Positions 27,340 to 35,459 of a stretch of DNA of 64,000 bases are shown here, in pieces. Below the pieces are notes generated by a model. That model ran no database searches and had not been told where the DNA came from. It saw only the letters and a program-made list of their open reading frames with translations. The position numbers and the translations under genes are program-made. The DNA is from an uncultured Flammeovirgaceae bacterium (lineage in GTDB: Bacteria > Bacteroidota > Bacteroidia > Cytophagales > Cyclobacteriaceae). Location of the stretch: contig CAKZYA010000058.1 in assembly GCA_937883755.1 (NCBI GenBank), forward strand, positions 1 through 64,000. The letters are read 5' to 3'. How positions within the stretch are numbered: the stretch's first letter is position 1; each line of letters opens with the position of its first letter.

Positions 27340-29520
27340 GTGAGATTTCCTCATTATCAACAACCTGACCACAAAGATTGCGGGCCTACCTGCCTGAAAA
27401 TGGTAGCTAAGCACTACGGAAAAGTAATTACACTGCCCAGATTACGTTCACTGGCAGAAAATACTCGTAGAGGTAGTAATTTGTTAGGACTCTGTGACGC
27501 AGCAGAAAAGATAGGGTTTAGAGCCACTGGAGTACGAATTAATTATCAAACCTTTTCTGAGGAGATAGCATTGCCGTGTATTCTTCATTGGAAGGACTAC
27601 CACTATGTAGTTGCCTACAAACGCAAGAAAAATAAAGTGTATTTATCTGACCCAGCAAAAGGTCGGATAATGGTAGATAAAAAAATCTTTCTAGAAAAAT
27701 GGATTGGTAAAAATGCTGATGAAAGCACTCCTGAAGGCATTGCATTGCTACTGGAACCTACTCCGGTATTTTATAAAAGTGATTGGAAAGTAGAAGAGAA
27801 ACAGAGCTTTTCCTACTTGTACAAGTACCTGTTTCGCTATAAGCACTTGTTATTTCAGATAGCTCTAGGGTTAGCTGGAGGAAGCTTATTACAACTAATA
27901 TTTCCCTTTCTTACCCAGAGCCTTGTAGATGTTGGTATTCAAAACCAGGATATTGGGTTTATCTACCTGATTTTGCTGGCTCAATTGATGCTATTTTTGG
28001 GAAGTATTAGCATAGAAGTTATCCGAGGGTGGGTGCTATTGCACCTCAGTACCCGCCTTAATATTTCATTAGTGTCCGATTTCTTTATTAAGCTAATGCG
28101 CCTACCTATAAGCTTTTTTGATACCCGCATTACCGGAGATATTATGCAGCGCATCAGTGATCATAAAAGAATAGAGCGATTGCTTACCAATACCTCACTC
28201 AACACGCTATTTTCATTTGCTAATATTCTCGTCTTCAGCTTTGTGCTTGCTTATTACAGCCTAAATATTTTTGCTGTTTTTCTGATAGGTAGCATTATTT
28301 ATATTGGTTGGATTATACTTTTTCTGAAGCGTAGAAAGCAAATTGATTATCTTCGCTTTTCACATGTTGCGGAGGAAAAGAGTAAAGTTATTGAATTAAT
28401 TAACGGTATGCAGGAGATTAAGCTGCATAATGCCGAAAAGCAAAAACGATGGGGCTGGGAGTTTATTCAAATCCGGCTCTATAAAGTAGCCATAAAGACC
28501 TTAGCTCTGGAGCAAACCCAAGGAGTAGGTTCCAAGTTTATTGATCAGCTTAAAAATATTATCATTACTGTAACTGCCGCTACGCTAGTGGTTAGGGGAG
28601 AACTTACTTTGGGTATGATGCTGGCCGTGCAGTATATTATCGGTCAGCTAAATGGCCCGATTCTTCAGATTGTGGGATTCATTCAATCAGTGCAGGATGC
28701 TCAAATTAGCCTGGAGCGCTTAGGAGAAATTCACAGTAAGGAAGATGAAGAGCCAGTGGATGAGCAGAAAATTACTGATATAGATGTTCGTAACGATATT
28801 GTTATCAAGAATCTGGAGTTCAGATATGCAGGTGCTGACGAACCGGTACTCAAGAACATAAACCTTACGATTCCCGCCCGGAGAATTACCGCTATCGTGG
28901 GGGTGAGCGGTAGTGGTAAAACTACCTTAATGAAGCTCCTGATGAAATTCTATCAGCCCCAAAAAGGAGACATTAAATTGGGGGGTACCCATCTGGATAA
29001 TATCTCGCAGCACATCTGGCGAGATCATTTTGGCGTGGTAATGCAGGAGGGGTATCTGTTTAATGATACTATTGCGGCTAATATAGCGGTGGGCGATGAA
29101 TACGTAGACAAGGCGAAGCTTCAAAAAGCCGTTGAAATTGCTAACATCAAGGAGTTCATAGAAAGGTTGCCCAAGAGCTATAATACCAAAATTGGCAATG
29201 AGGGAGTGGGTATTAGTACTGGGCAAAAGCAACGAATTCTCATTGCCCGGGCGGTTTACAAAGATCCTGATTTTATCTTTTTTGATGAGGCTACCTCGGC
29301 GCTAGATGCTAACAATGAGCGGGTTATCATGAATAACCTTAATCACTTCTTTGAAGGGAAAACGGTCATTATTATTGCCCATCGGTTGAGTACCGTCCGA
29401 AACGCTGATCAGATTATTGTGTTAGACCAAGGGGAAATTGTTGAAGTTGGTAATCACCAACGGTTGGTGGGCGAACGTAATGGTTATTATAAATTAGTGA
29501 AAAATCAGTTAGAACTATAG
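27340..29520 (+). CDS. Peptidase C39-containing ABC exporter (PCAT)
   Basis: A 726-residue peptide exporter that should cut the leader at a double-glycine-type site and move the core across the inner membrane. The start is GTG at 27340. The N-terminal C39 domain has Cys14 in DCGPTCL, His88 in DYHYVV and Asp104 in YLSDP, the complete triad. A six-helix membrane domain follows (about 165-450). The ATPase carries Walker A VGVSGSGKTT (about 520-529), an altered signature ISTGQKQR (about 624; STGQ rather than SGGQ), Walker B FIFFDEAT (about 645) and the H-loop in AHRLST. The precursor lies 219 bases upstream and the HlyD adaptor follows. All parts appear intact. Confidence 0.95.
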   Translation: MRFPHYQQPDHKDCGPTCLKMVAKHYGKVITLPRLRSLAENTRRGSNLLGLCDAAEKIGFRATGVRINYQTFSEEIALPCILHWKDYHYVVAYKRKKNKVYLSDPAKGRIMVDKKIFLEKWIGKNADESTPEGIALLLEPTPVFYKSDWKVEEKQSFSYLYKYLFRYKHLLFQIALGLAGGSLLQLIFPFLTQSLVDVGIQNQDIGFIYLILLAQLMLFLGSISIEVIRGWVLLHLSTRLNISLVSDFFIKLMRLPISFFDTRITGDIMQRISDHKRIERLLTNTSLNTLFSFANILVFSFVLAYYSLNIFAVFLIGSIIYIGWIILFLKRRKQIDYLRFSHVAEEKSKVIELINGMQEIKLHNAEKQKRWGWEFIQIRLYKVAIKTLALEQTQGVGSKFIDQLKNIIITVTAATLVVRGELTLGMMLAVQYIIGQLNGPILQIVGFIQSVQDAQISLERLGEIHSKEDEEPVDEQKITDIDVRNDIVIKNLEFRYAGADEPVLKNINLTIPARRITAIVGVSGSGKTTLMKLLMKFYQPQKGDIKLGGTHLDNISQHIWRDHFGVVMQEGYLFNDTIAANIAVGDEYVDKAKLQKAVEIANIKEFIERLPKSYNTKIGNEGVGISTGQKQRILIARAVYKDPDFIFFDEATSALDANNERVIMNNLNHFFEGKTVIIIAHRLSTVRNADQIIVLDQGEIVEVGNHQRLVGERNGYYKLVKNQLEL

Positions 29521-29538
29521 AATGGAATAAATAGGTGT

Positions 29539-29567
29539 CCCCGGATGAGGCTTTGCGAATTCCGGGG
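29539..29567. promoter_or_regulatory. GC-rich hairpin between exporter and HlyD genes
   Basis: Inverted repeat CCCCGGA (29539-29545) and TCCGGGG (29561-29567) with a 15-base loop, 18 bases after the exporter stop and 75 before the HlyD ATG. It stands out in A/T-rich surroundings. No T run follows, so it may be an mRNA-stabilising or partial attenuation structure. Confidence 0.45.
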
Positions 29568-29641
29568 CCTCCTTCTTAATACTAAATAGGAGATGCCGGC
29601 CATTGTGGCACGAAACAGGTCCGGCAAGACAAGAAAGCCTT

Positions 29642-30931
29642 ATGCCTAGAACATTAGCTGAAATAGAATTACGTTCAGAAGAAGTACAAGAGGTACTAGA
29701 TGCTCCCCCTGCGTGGCTGGTACGGTGGGGGTTATTGGTAATATTGTTACTAATCGTATTACTGCTGATAATTTCCAACCTGGTACGATATCCGGATGTT
29801 ATTTCCGGTGAGATTATGCTCACTACGCAAAATCCACCCATCAAAATTGTGGCGAACAGTAGTGGTAAGCTTACCAAACTACTTCGACCAGAAGGAGATT
29901 TCCTATCATCGGGAGAGGTGATCGCCGAAATTGAAAACCCTATTACTAACCGTGGGATGGAATACATGAAATCTTTAATAAATCAGGTAGAAAATTTTCT
30001 TAAAAATCCAGTTACTCCAGTAGATTTTACGGATAGTAGTTACGTGTTTGGAACCATTCAGGGTGAGTATAATGCGCTGAAAAAGCTATGTATGGATTAT
30101 CACAAATGGTCTACTGATGTATATCAACCCGAAGAAATAGGCAACCTTACGGCCAAAATCAAACAGTACCGTCAATTAATAGGCATTACCGAAAAACAAA
30201 CTAAAATTTCACTTAGTGAATTAGCCAACGCTCAAGAAAAGTATCAAACTGATAAAATGCTTTATAAAGAAGGCGTTTTAGCTAAGCTTCAGTTCTATCA
30301 GGAAGAATCGGCGTTTCGCCAACAAGAACAAGAGGTGGAAAACCTACACAAAGCGGCTACCCAAAACCGTATTACTTTGCTAGATTTAGAAAAGCAACTT
30401 CTTGATATCCGGCATCAGCAGACTGAAACCCAGCGTAATTTTCGGGATGAAATTATGCTGAATTTGCATGCCATTCGTAATCACATGGATAATTGGCAGA
30501 AGAGTTATCTGGTAACTACCCCGATTTCGGGGAAGCTATCTTATTTAGAGCCGATAAGTAATAATCAATTTATTCAGGCTGGTGAATTCGTTTTTGCAGT
30601 AGTTCCCGAAAAAGAGGAGTATCGAGGAATTATTGATATCCCTTCTCCCGGAATAGGAAAAGTTGATATAGGCCAACAAGTTAGATTAAAGTTTAATAAC
30701 TATCCCTACGAAGAATACGGACAAGTAAAGGGGGCTGTTGAGAAGATATCACTTCTAGCTAAAGAGGATATTTATCGAGTAGAAGTTGAGCTCCCTAACG
30801 GGCTTACTACTTCATATAATCAGGAACTATTGTTTGTGCCGGAGATGATGGGGCTTGCTGAAATAATTACCGAGGATTTGAGCATGATGGAGAGAATCTT
30901 CTATAGCATTCGAAGCATTTTTGATCAATAA
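29642..30931 (+). CDS. HlyD-family periplasmic adaptor (membrane fusion protein)
   Basis: About 429 residues from the ATG at 29642 (MPRTLAEIELRSEEVQEVL); an in-frame TTG at 29603 would add 13 residues with no better ribosome site. A short cytoplasmic tail leads to one membrane helix (WLVRWGLLVILLLIVLLLII, about 25-45), then a beta-barrel/lipoyl-like half motif (IVANSSGKLTKLLRPEGDFL), long coiled-coil helices (about 145-275) and the second lipoyl/barrel part (VTTPISGKLSYLEP). It should link the C39 exporter to an outer-membrane channel. No TolC-like gene is in the window, so a housekeeping channel would be needed. The stop is one base before the start of the glycosyltransferase gene. Confidence 0.9.
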   Translation: MPRTLAEIELRSEEVQEVLDAPPAWLVRWGLLVILLLIVLLLIISNLVRYPDVISGEIMLTTQNPPIKIVANSSGKLTKLLRPEGDFLSSGEVIAEIENPITNRGMEYMKSLINQVENFLKNPVTPVDFTDSSYVFGTIQGEYNALKKLCMDYHKWSTDVYQPEEIGNLTAKIKQYRQLIGITEKQTKISLSELANAQEKYQTDKMLYKEGVLAKLQFYQEESAFRQQEQEVENLHKAATQNRITLLDLEKQLLDIRHQQTETQRNFRDEIMLNLHAIRNHMDNWQKSYLVTTPISGKLSYLEPISNNQFIQAGEFVFAVVPEKEEYRGIIDIPSPGIGKVDIGQQVRLKFNNYPYEEYGQVKGAVEKISLLAKEDIYRVEVELPNGLTTSYNQELLFVPEMMGLAEIITEDLSMMERIFYSIRSIFDQ

Positions 30932-30932
30932 A

Positions 30933-32276
30933 ATGAAAACGGTTTTGTTTATCATATTACCTTATCCCAGCCACTACAACGCATGTTTTGGTTTGGCACA
31001 GAAAGCTCAAGACCGTGGCTTTAAGGTAGTTTTTACCGGATATCCGCACCTAAAAGATCATATAGAAAAACAAGGCTATACTTTTCATGCTATGGAATAT
31101 ACTTCTGAGTATAATATCCAAACGATAAAAGGGTTTATTGCTTTTTTCTTGCGGTCTTTATTAGAGAAGAAAGAAATCAGGAACCGCTACCGGGTCTGGT
31201 ACCGAAGTGTAATCGAAATCAGAAGTGTTCACGAACAATATCGGCCCGTCCAAATATTTTTAGACGCTCATTTGAGCCACTATTATCTGTACTTACTGAA
31301 ATACCGCCAGTCTATCACAATTCTTAGCACCAAGCTATCAACCAAAAGGTCGCCTGGATTACCGCCGCTTAATTCATTTTATGTTCCAAAAGATACTTAC
31401 TTATCTAAGTTATATTGTGAAGCATTATGGATTAAATACATTGTAAAAATAAGGCTGAGAAGATTAAAAAACAGTCTAGCTTTCCTGGGTAAAGATGAAC
31501 ATCATTTCCAACAAAGGCTATGTAAAAAGCATGGTGTACAATGGAATTCTATTTTTGAACAGCAGAACACTTTCTTTATTGGTCTAAAAGAGACTCCAAC
31601 TTTGATTCTGGGAAGTGAGAAACTTGAATTTCCTACTAGAAAAATACGCCCCTACGAAAAGTATTTTCAGTTGCCCATCCATCGAAATGAAGAAAAGTAC
31701 TTCACCCAAGATTATATGCGTGTTTTAGAACGAATACAGTATCTAAAGAATACAAGAGCCTTCTCTACTATTTACTGCGCTTGGGGAACACTGAATAACG
31801 GAGATACTAAGGTGGTTTCTAGTTTTATGAATAGGCTAGTTGATACAATAATTACTAGAGAAGATTTGATTCTCGTAGTTTCAACTGGTAGTATGAATAT
31901 TGATATCGAAGAAAATGATCAGATTTTTTTGCTAGATCGAGTGCCTCAACTCAATATGCTTAACCATAGCGATATGATGATTACTCATGGTGGGCATAAT
32001 TCTATCAAAGAGTGTCTTCAGGTAGGAGTTCCTATGTTAGTTTATCCGCTTAATGTAAAAGTAGATCAGCCAGGTAATGCGGTAAGAGTTTATGTTAATG
32101 GTTATGGAATCTATGGACAGATGAATAAAGATACTCCTGAAATGATCCTTAATAAGATCAATGGAGTACTGCTTATGAAGAAGAACTTAAAACATTTAGA
32201 AGAATTGAAGGAAATAACTCAGCACATTTTCCATCCTAATTCACCATTCTATGAGTTTGATAAATTGGAAGTATAA
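30933..32276 (+). CDS. GT1-like (UDP-glycosyltransferase, GT-B) glycosyltransferase
   Basis: About 447 residues from the ATG at 30933. The N-terminus (MKTVLFIILPYPSHYNACFG) is the acceptor-side Rossmann start seen in UGT/MGT-type enzymes. The C-terminal donor domain has ITHGGHNSIKECLQVGVPML and VYPLNVKVDQPGNAVRV (about 350-387), matching the UGT signature HGG...S..E...GVP...P...DQ..NA. It lacks a signal peptide, so it acts in the cytoplasm, before export. Its location between the HlyD gene (1-base gap) and a second glycosyltransferase (26-base overlap) argues for co-expression with the peptide cluster. A likely role is adding a sugar to the core peptide or to a sugar already on it; acceptor and donor are unproven. 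Confidence 0.85.
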   Translation: MKTVLFIILPYPSHYNACFGLAQKAQDRGFKVVFTGYPHLKDHIEKQGYTFHAMEYTSEYNIQTIKGFIAFFLRSLLEKKEIRNRYRVWYRSVIEIRSVHEQYRPVQIFLDAHLSHYYLYLLKYRQSITILSTKLSTKRSPGLPPLNSFYVPKDTYLSKLYCEALWIKYIVKIRLRRLKNSLAFLGKDEHHFQQRLCKKHGVQWNSIFEQQNTFFIGLKETPTLILGSEKLEFPTRKIRPYEKYFQLPIHRNEEKYFTQDYMRVLERIQYLKNTRAFSTIYCAWGTLNNGDTKVVSSFMNRLVDTIITREDLILVVSTGSMNIDIEENDQIFLLDRVPQLNMLNHSDMMITHGGHNSIKECLQVGVPMLVYPLNVKVDQPGNAVRVYVNGYGIYGQMNKDTPEMILNKINGVLLMKKNLKHLEELKEITQHIFHPNSPFYEFDKLEV

Positions 32277-33099
32277 ATTGTTCTCGCAGCAGAGAGAATT
32301 AATGTTAGATGAGGGCACAAACCTAACGGTGATTCTTACTGTCTGGAAACGTAACAATTTGGAAGAACAGATAGAAGTATTACTTAATCAAACAGTAAAA
32401 CCTTCCCAAATATGGATTTACCACTGTAAAGATTATATACGAATAAGCAAACTTTTAAAGAAATATCCTTTCGTGGAAGTCTTCTATTCCTCTGTTAATT
32501 TAAAGTACTTCGGTCGGCACACCTTAGCGCAATACGTAACCACGACATATACCTGGATTTTAGATGACGATATTATACCATCTCAGACTTGGATAGAAAC
32601 TTGTCTCAAAATCTGTAAAGCCAACAATGCTATTGTCTGTAGAAGCGGAAGGATTATCCCACCTAATGATTTTTATCCGGGTGTAATAAAAAGCCAGATT
32701 TACCTAAAACAACATTTTGTGGGAGATAGCAAAATAGTGGACGGTATCAATATCTGCGAAGAAGATACAGTAGTAGATTATGGTTGTAGTAGCTTTTTCT
32801 TCAAAACCGAGTGGGAAAAATATTTCTGGAGTATTTGGCCATTTACTTTTCAAAACGGTGAAGATATGCACCTTTCTGCTTCTTGTAAAATTCGAGAAGA
32901 TATCCCCACTATCGTACCTAAACAAACTTCTGTTGAAAACGTCGGTAACTTAAAGCCTGCTTATAGTTTTGACAAGCATGCCTCCTGGAAAAAAGAAGGG
33001 TTTAATGCGGAAAGAGCTGGGGTTATAAAGTACTTAATTGAGGAAAAAGGTTGGCAACCAATTCTATGGCCAAAGTACCAAAATAGCTTATCTGGCTGA
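32251..33099 (+). CDS. GT2/GT-A-like glycosyltransferase
   Basis: Up to 282 residues. The first ATG (32251) overlaps the previous gene by 26 bases; the ATG at 32302 (MLDEGTN) follows a purine-rich AGAGAGAA and is an equally good start. The core looks GT-A: LTVILTVWKRNNLEEQIEVL (about 25-44), then WILDDDIIPSQTW with Asp105-107 as the DxD-type metal site. NAIVCRSGRI and YGCSSFFFKTEW follow. Peptide-modifying glycosyltransferases of glycocin systems are of the GT2 type, which makes this a candidate for the first sugar transfer to the core; that is inference. A lipid- or polysaccharide-directed enzyme is the alternative. The stop overlaps the next start (TGATG). Confidence 0.8.
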   Translation: MSLINWKYKLFSQQRELMLDEGTNLTVILTVWKRNNLEEQIEVLLNQTVKPSQIWIYHCKDYIRISKLLKKYPFVEVFYSSVNLKYFGRHTLAQYVTTTYTWILDDDIIPSQTWIETCLKICKANNAIVCRSGRIIPPNDFYPGVIKSQIYLKQHFVGDSKIVDGINICEEDTVVDYGCSSFFFKTEWEKYFWSIWPFTFQNGEDMHLSASCKIREDIPTIVPKQTSVENVGNLKPAYSFDKHASWKKEGFNAERAGVIKYLIEEKGWQPILWPKYQNSLSG

Positions 33100-33719
33100 T
33101 GCGAAATATTTTTCAAAGTATACTTAAGAACAACTCAGAAGCTTTACCTATAGTGAAAGCAAATTGCAGAACTTTTGCCTTTGTTCACATTAATAAGACC
33201 GGAGGAACTAGTATAGCTCAGGCTATTGGACTCAAGCGAAAAGTTCATTACACTGCTTGCGAACTGAAACAAATGATGGGTGGATCTAAATGGAAAAAGG
33301 CTTACAAGTTCTCATTTGTAAGAAATCCTTGGGATAAAGTTGTATCTCACTACAAGTATCGGGTTCAAACAAATCAAACGATGATGAGAGAGATCCCAAT
33401 AGATTTCAGTGATTGGGTAAAAGTAACGTATAGCCCTAATAAAGACTCATATTACTACAATAAACCCAGAATGTTTATGCCTCAAGTTGAATGGCTCAGA
33501 GACGAGAAAGGCAAAATATGCTTTGATATGATCGGAAGATTTGAATATCTAGAGTCTGATTTCAGAAAGCTTGTCAAGTTACTAGGTATCGATGTAAACC
33601 TTCCTCATCTCAATCGAACACCCAAGACTTTTTACAGAGATTTCTACTGTCAGAGTACACGGATCATTATTGCTGATTGGTTCAAGGAAGATATTGCATA
33701 TTTCAATTACAAATTTTAA
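33099..33719 (+). CDS. Sulfotransferase, Sulfotransfer_2 (carbohydrate-type) family
   Basis: A 206-residue PAPS-dependent sulfotransferase. The 5'-phosphosulfate-binding loop is HINKTGGTS (30-38) and the 3'-phosphate-binding segment is FVRNPWDKVVSHY (73-85), the pattern of the heparan/chondroitin-type Sulfotransfer_2 family. A later MIGRFEYLESDFRKL helix is also typical. There is no signal or membrane helix, so it is cytoplasmic, unlike eukaryotic Golgi relatives. The ATG overlaps the stop of the glycosyltransferase gene, and the next sulfotransferase starts 3 bases after its stop; translational coupling is likely. The family bias suggests a sugar acceptor, possibly the glycan placed by the two preceding enzymes. 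Confidence 0.9.
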   Translation: MRNIFQSILKNNSEALPIVKANCRTFAFVHINKTGGTSIAQAIGLKRKVHYTACELKQMMGGSKWKKAYKFSFVRNPWDKVVSHYKYRVQTNQTMMREIPIDFSDWVKVTYSPNKDSYYYNKPRMFMPQVEWLRDEKGKICFDMIGRFEYLESDFRKLVKLLGIDVNLPHLNRTPKTFYRDFYCQSTRIIIADWFKEDIAYFNYKF

Positions 33720-33722
33720 ACA

Positions 33723-34487
33723 ATGGCTATACCTTTAAGAAGATCATTAGCTAAACTAACCCTTACTATACTAGAGTGTGAGCCACTAATTAAAGTATAT
33801 TCACACCCCCGTTCCGGGACGCATTTTTTAGAAAAATTCATCGGTTTAAACTTCTACTCTAATATTAACTTAGAACGCAAGCCTATTGTGTGGGGGCATT
33901 GGTCTAATAGACAAGTAAATAAAGATGGGTATGATTATCAAAGATTATTTGGAAATCATTTTTTTCCATCGGAACACCACAATCAAAAAGGTAAATACAT
34001 TTATATCATACGAGATCCGAGAGCAGTTGCTTATTCCATATGGAAAACAAAGAATTTCCTAAGTGCCAAGGACAGTAATTTGAGCTTTTCTGAGTTTATT
34101 AGAGTCAAACTGGATTGGGTAGGTTCGCCCGCTTGTAAAACGATTCCTAAGTGGAATATTGCCCAACATTGGAGCCATCATGTAGCTAATTGGTTGCGCT
34201 ATAGTATCAGTGGGAAAAATATAATGATAGTCACATACGAAGATTTAAAACTTTATCCAGAAAAAGTTTTTTCCGATATATTGAAAAAGTTTTTTCCGAT
34301 GACCTTTGCTAAAAGAAAAATTATTTCTCCGAGAATCAAGGTGGTAAAGGAAAAAACAGGATTGCTTCCGAATCAAGCTTCTATTGATGCATGGAAAAGT
34401 GTTTTTACTGAAGAGGACGAGTTATTTTTAATAAGGCAAATTGAGCATAAATTTTTTCTAAGAGATCACCTTAGCTATCAATTCTAA
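33723..34487 (+). CDS. Sulfotransferase, Sulfotransfer_1-like
   Basis: A 254-residue enzyme with the PAPS loop YSHPRSGTHFLEKF (26-39) and the 3'-phosphate segment YIIRDPRAVAYSIW (94-107). The C-terminal part keeps the family pattern YEDLKLYPEKVF and later IDAWKSVFTEEDELFLI, equivalent to the conserved W-K-x-x-F-T segment. It is clearly different from the neighbours at 33099 and 34533. It lies 3 bases after one sulfotransferase and 45 before another. The sequence contains an 18-base direct repeat read in two frames (34260-34300), but the frame is intact. The acceptor could be peptide Tyr/Ser or a sugar hydroxyl. Confidence 0.87.
   Translation: MAIPLRRSLAKLTLTILECEPLIKVYSHPRSGTHFLEKFIGLNFYSNINLERKPIVWGHWSNRQVNKDGYDYQRLFGNHFFPSEHHNQKGKYIYIIRDPRAVAYSIWKTKNFLSAKDSNLSFSEFIRVKLDWVGSPACKTIPKWNIAQHWSHHVANWLRYSISGKNIMIVTYEDLKLYPEKVFSDILKKFFPMTFAKRKIISPRIKVVKEKTGLLPNQASIDAWKSVFTEEDELFLIRQIEHKFFLRDHLSYQF
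34260..34300. repeat. 18-base direct repeat read in two different frames
   Basis: GAAAAAGTTTTTTCCGAT occurs at 34260-34277 and again at 34283-34300, a 23-base period. The first copy encodes EKVFSD and the second, in another phase, KKFFPM. The gene remains open and matches its family on both sides, so either the similarity is chance in A/T-rich sequence or an old duplication was compensated. Confidence 0.85.
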
Positions 34488-34532
34488 AAATGTTCTGGAT
34501 GTAGGTGATTCACTTTCTTCTACCCTTTCAAA

Positions 34533-35378
34533 ATGTTTTTAAAACTATTTCAACATCGGGAGCAACGACCGCCCTGTCCTATTTGTATATTTTGCTACCA
34601 TAAGGTAGCAACTACTCTAATGACAAAAATCTTTAAACAGATATGTGCAATACAAGGCTGGAACTTTTTAGCGTTACGTGGAAAGCAGAATACAATTCCT
34701 TTAGGAGCAGATGTGGTGATTTTTATGCACTCCCTTATTAACATTGATAATATTGATACTCCATTCTTGGGGATTCATATCGTCAGAGATCCAAGAGATA
34801 TCATCGTATCCGGTTATCTTTATCATAAGCGTACTAATGAAGCTTGGTGCATTAACAAAGATCATCATATCCAAGAATCAATATTGTTTCCTCAAATTCC
34901 ATATTCTCAGGAGCATAGACCAGAGGCTTGGAAGAAAGCTTATCTTTCTTCATTAGGTGAAAAGTCGTATCAAGAAAATTTGTTATGTAGATCAGAGGCT
35001 GAAGGCATAAACTTCGAGATGAACAATTATGGTTCTTGGACAATAAATAGTATGCGAAATTGGGTCTATGGTAATCCAAAGGTTTTAGAGGTACGATTTG
35101 AAGATATTATGTCCGAATATGATAAGACCCTTAAGATGATTTTTGATCATTTTCAATTTGATCAGAAAACAAAAAATATAGCAGTATCCATTGCTAGAAG
35201 GCACGATATTAAACGAAAATCTCCAGGCGAAATCAGCAACATTAGACATGTATCATCTGTTCAAACTACTCGGTGGAAAGAATATTTTAATCATCAACTT
35301 AAGCGTGAATTCATTGCCAAGTTTGATTCTGTTTTAATTGGTCTAGAGTATGAAAATGACAATTCTTGGATGAGTTAG
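34533..35378 (+). CDS. Sulfotransferase-like P-loop protein
   Basis: A 281-residue protein with sulfotransferase landmarks. The PAPS-loop position is FCYHKVATTLMTKIF (20-34; KVATT instead of the commoner K-x-G-T-T), and the 3'-phosphate segment is IHIVRDPRDIIVSGYLYHKR (81-100). RFEDIMSEYDKTLKMIF and the WKEYFNHQLKREF segment near the end fit the family. The altered P-loop might change PAPS affinity or acceptor choice. It is the last gene of the rightward cluster and is followed after 15 bases by a strong terminator. Three adjacent, mutually diverged sulfotransferases suggest three positions or sequential sulfation steps. Confidence 0.82.
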   Translation: MFLKLFQHREQRPPCPICIFCYHKVATTLMTKIFKQICAIQGWNFLALRGKQNTIPLGADVVIFMHSLINIDNIDTPFLGIHIVRDPRDIIVSGYLYHKRTNEAWCINKDHHIQESILFPQIPYSQEHRPEAWKKAYLSSLGEKSYQENLLCRSEAEGINFEMNNYGSWTINSMRNWVYGNPKVLEVRFEDIMSEYDKTLKMIFDHFQFDQKTKNIAVSIARRHDIKRKSPGEISNIRHVSSVQTTRWKEYFNHQLKREFIAKFDSVLIGLEYENDNSWMS

Positions 35379-35393
35379 CACTGATGAAAATAG

Positions 35394-35424
35394 AAAGCCC
35401 GTAATTTTTAGTTACGGGCTTTTT
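35394..35424 (+). terminator. Rho-independent terminator closing the peptide cluster
   Basis: Perfect 11-base arms AAAGCCCGTAA (35394-35404) and TTACGGGCTTT (35412-35422), a 7-base loop and a T run (35420-35424). It lies 15 bases after the last sulfotransferase stop and before the convergent SusD-like gene. Confidence 0.9.
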
Positions 35425-35459
35425 CTCGAGAAAGCTAACCAGCCTTCACAGCTAGATAA

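Noticed and set aside
29515-29967. A 150-codon minus-strand frame over the HlyD start
   Set aside because: It overlaps the HlyD membrane helix antisense and is Ser/Thr/Ile rich without a domain.
30933-35378. The glycosyltransferase/sulfotransferase block as an ordinary capsule locus
   Set aside because: No polymerase, flippase or initiating glycosyltransferase is present, and the genes are coupled to the HlyD gene; the idea is kept as an alternative within the main finding.
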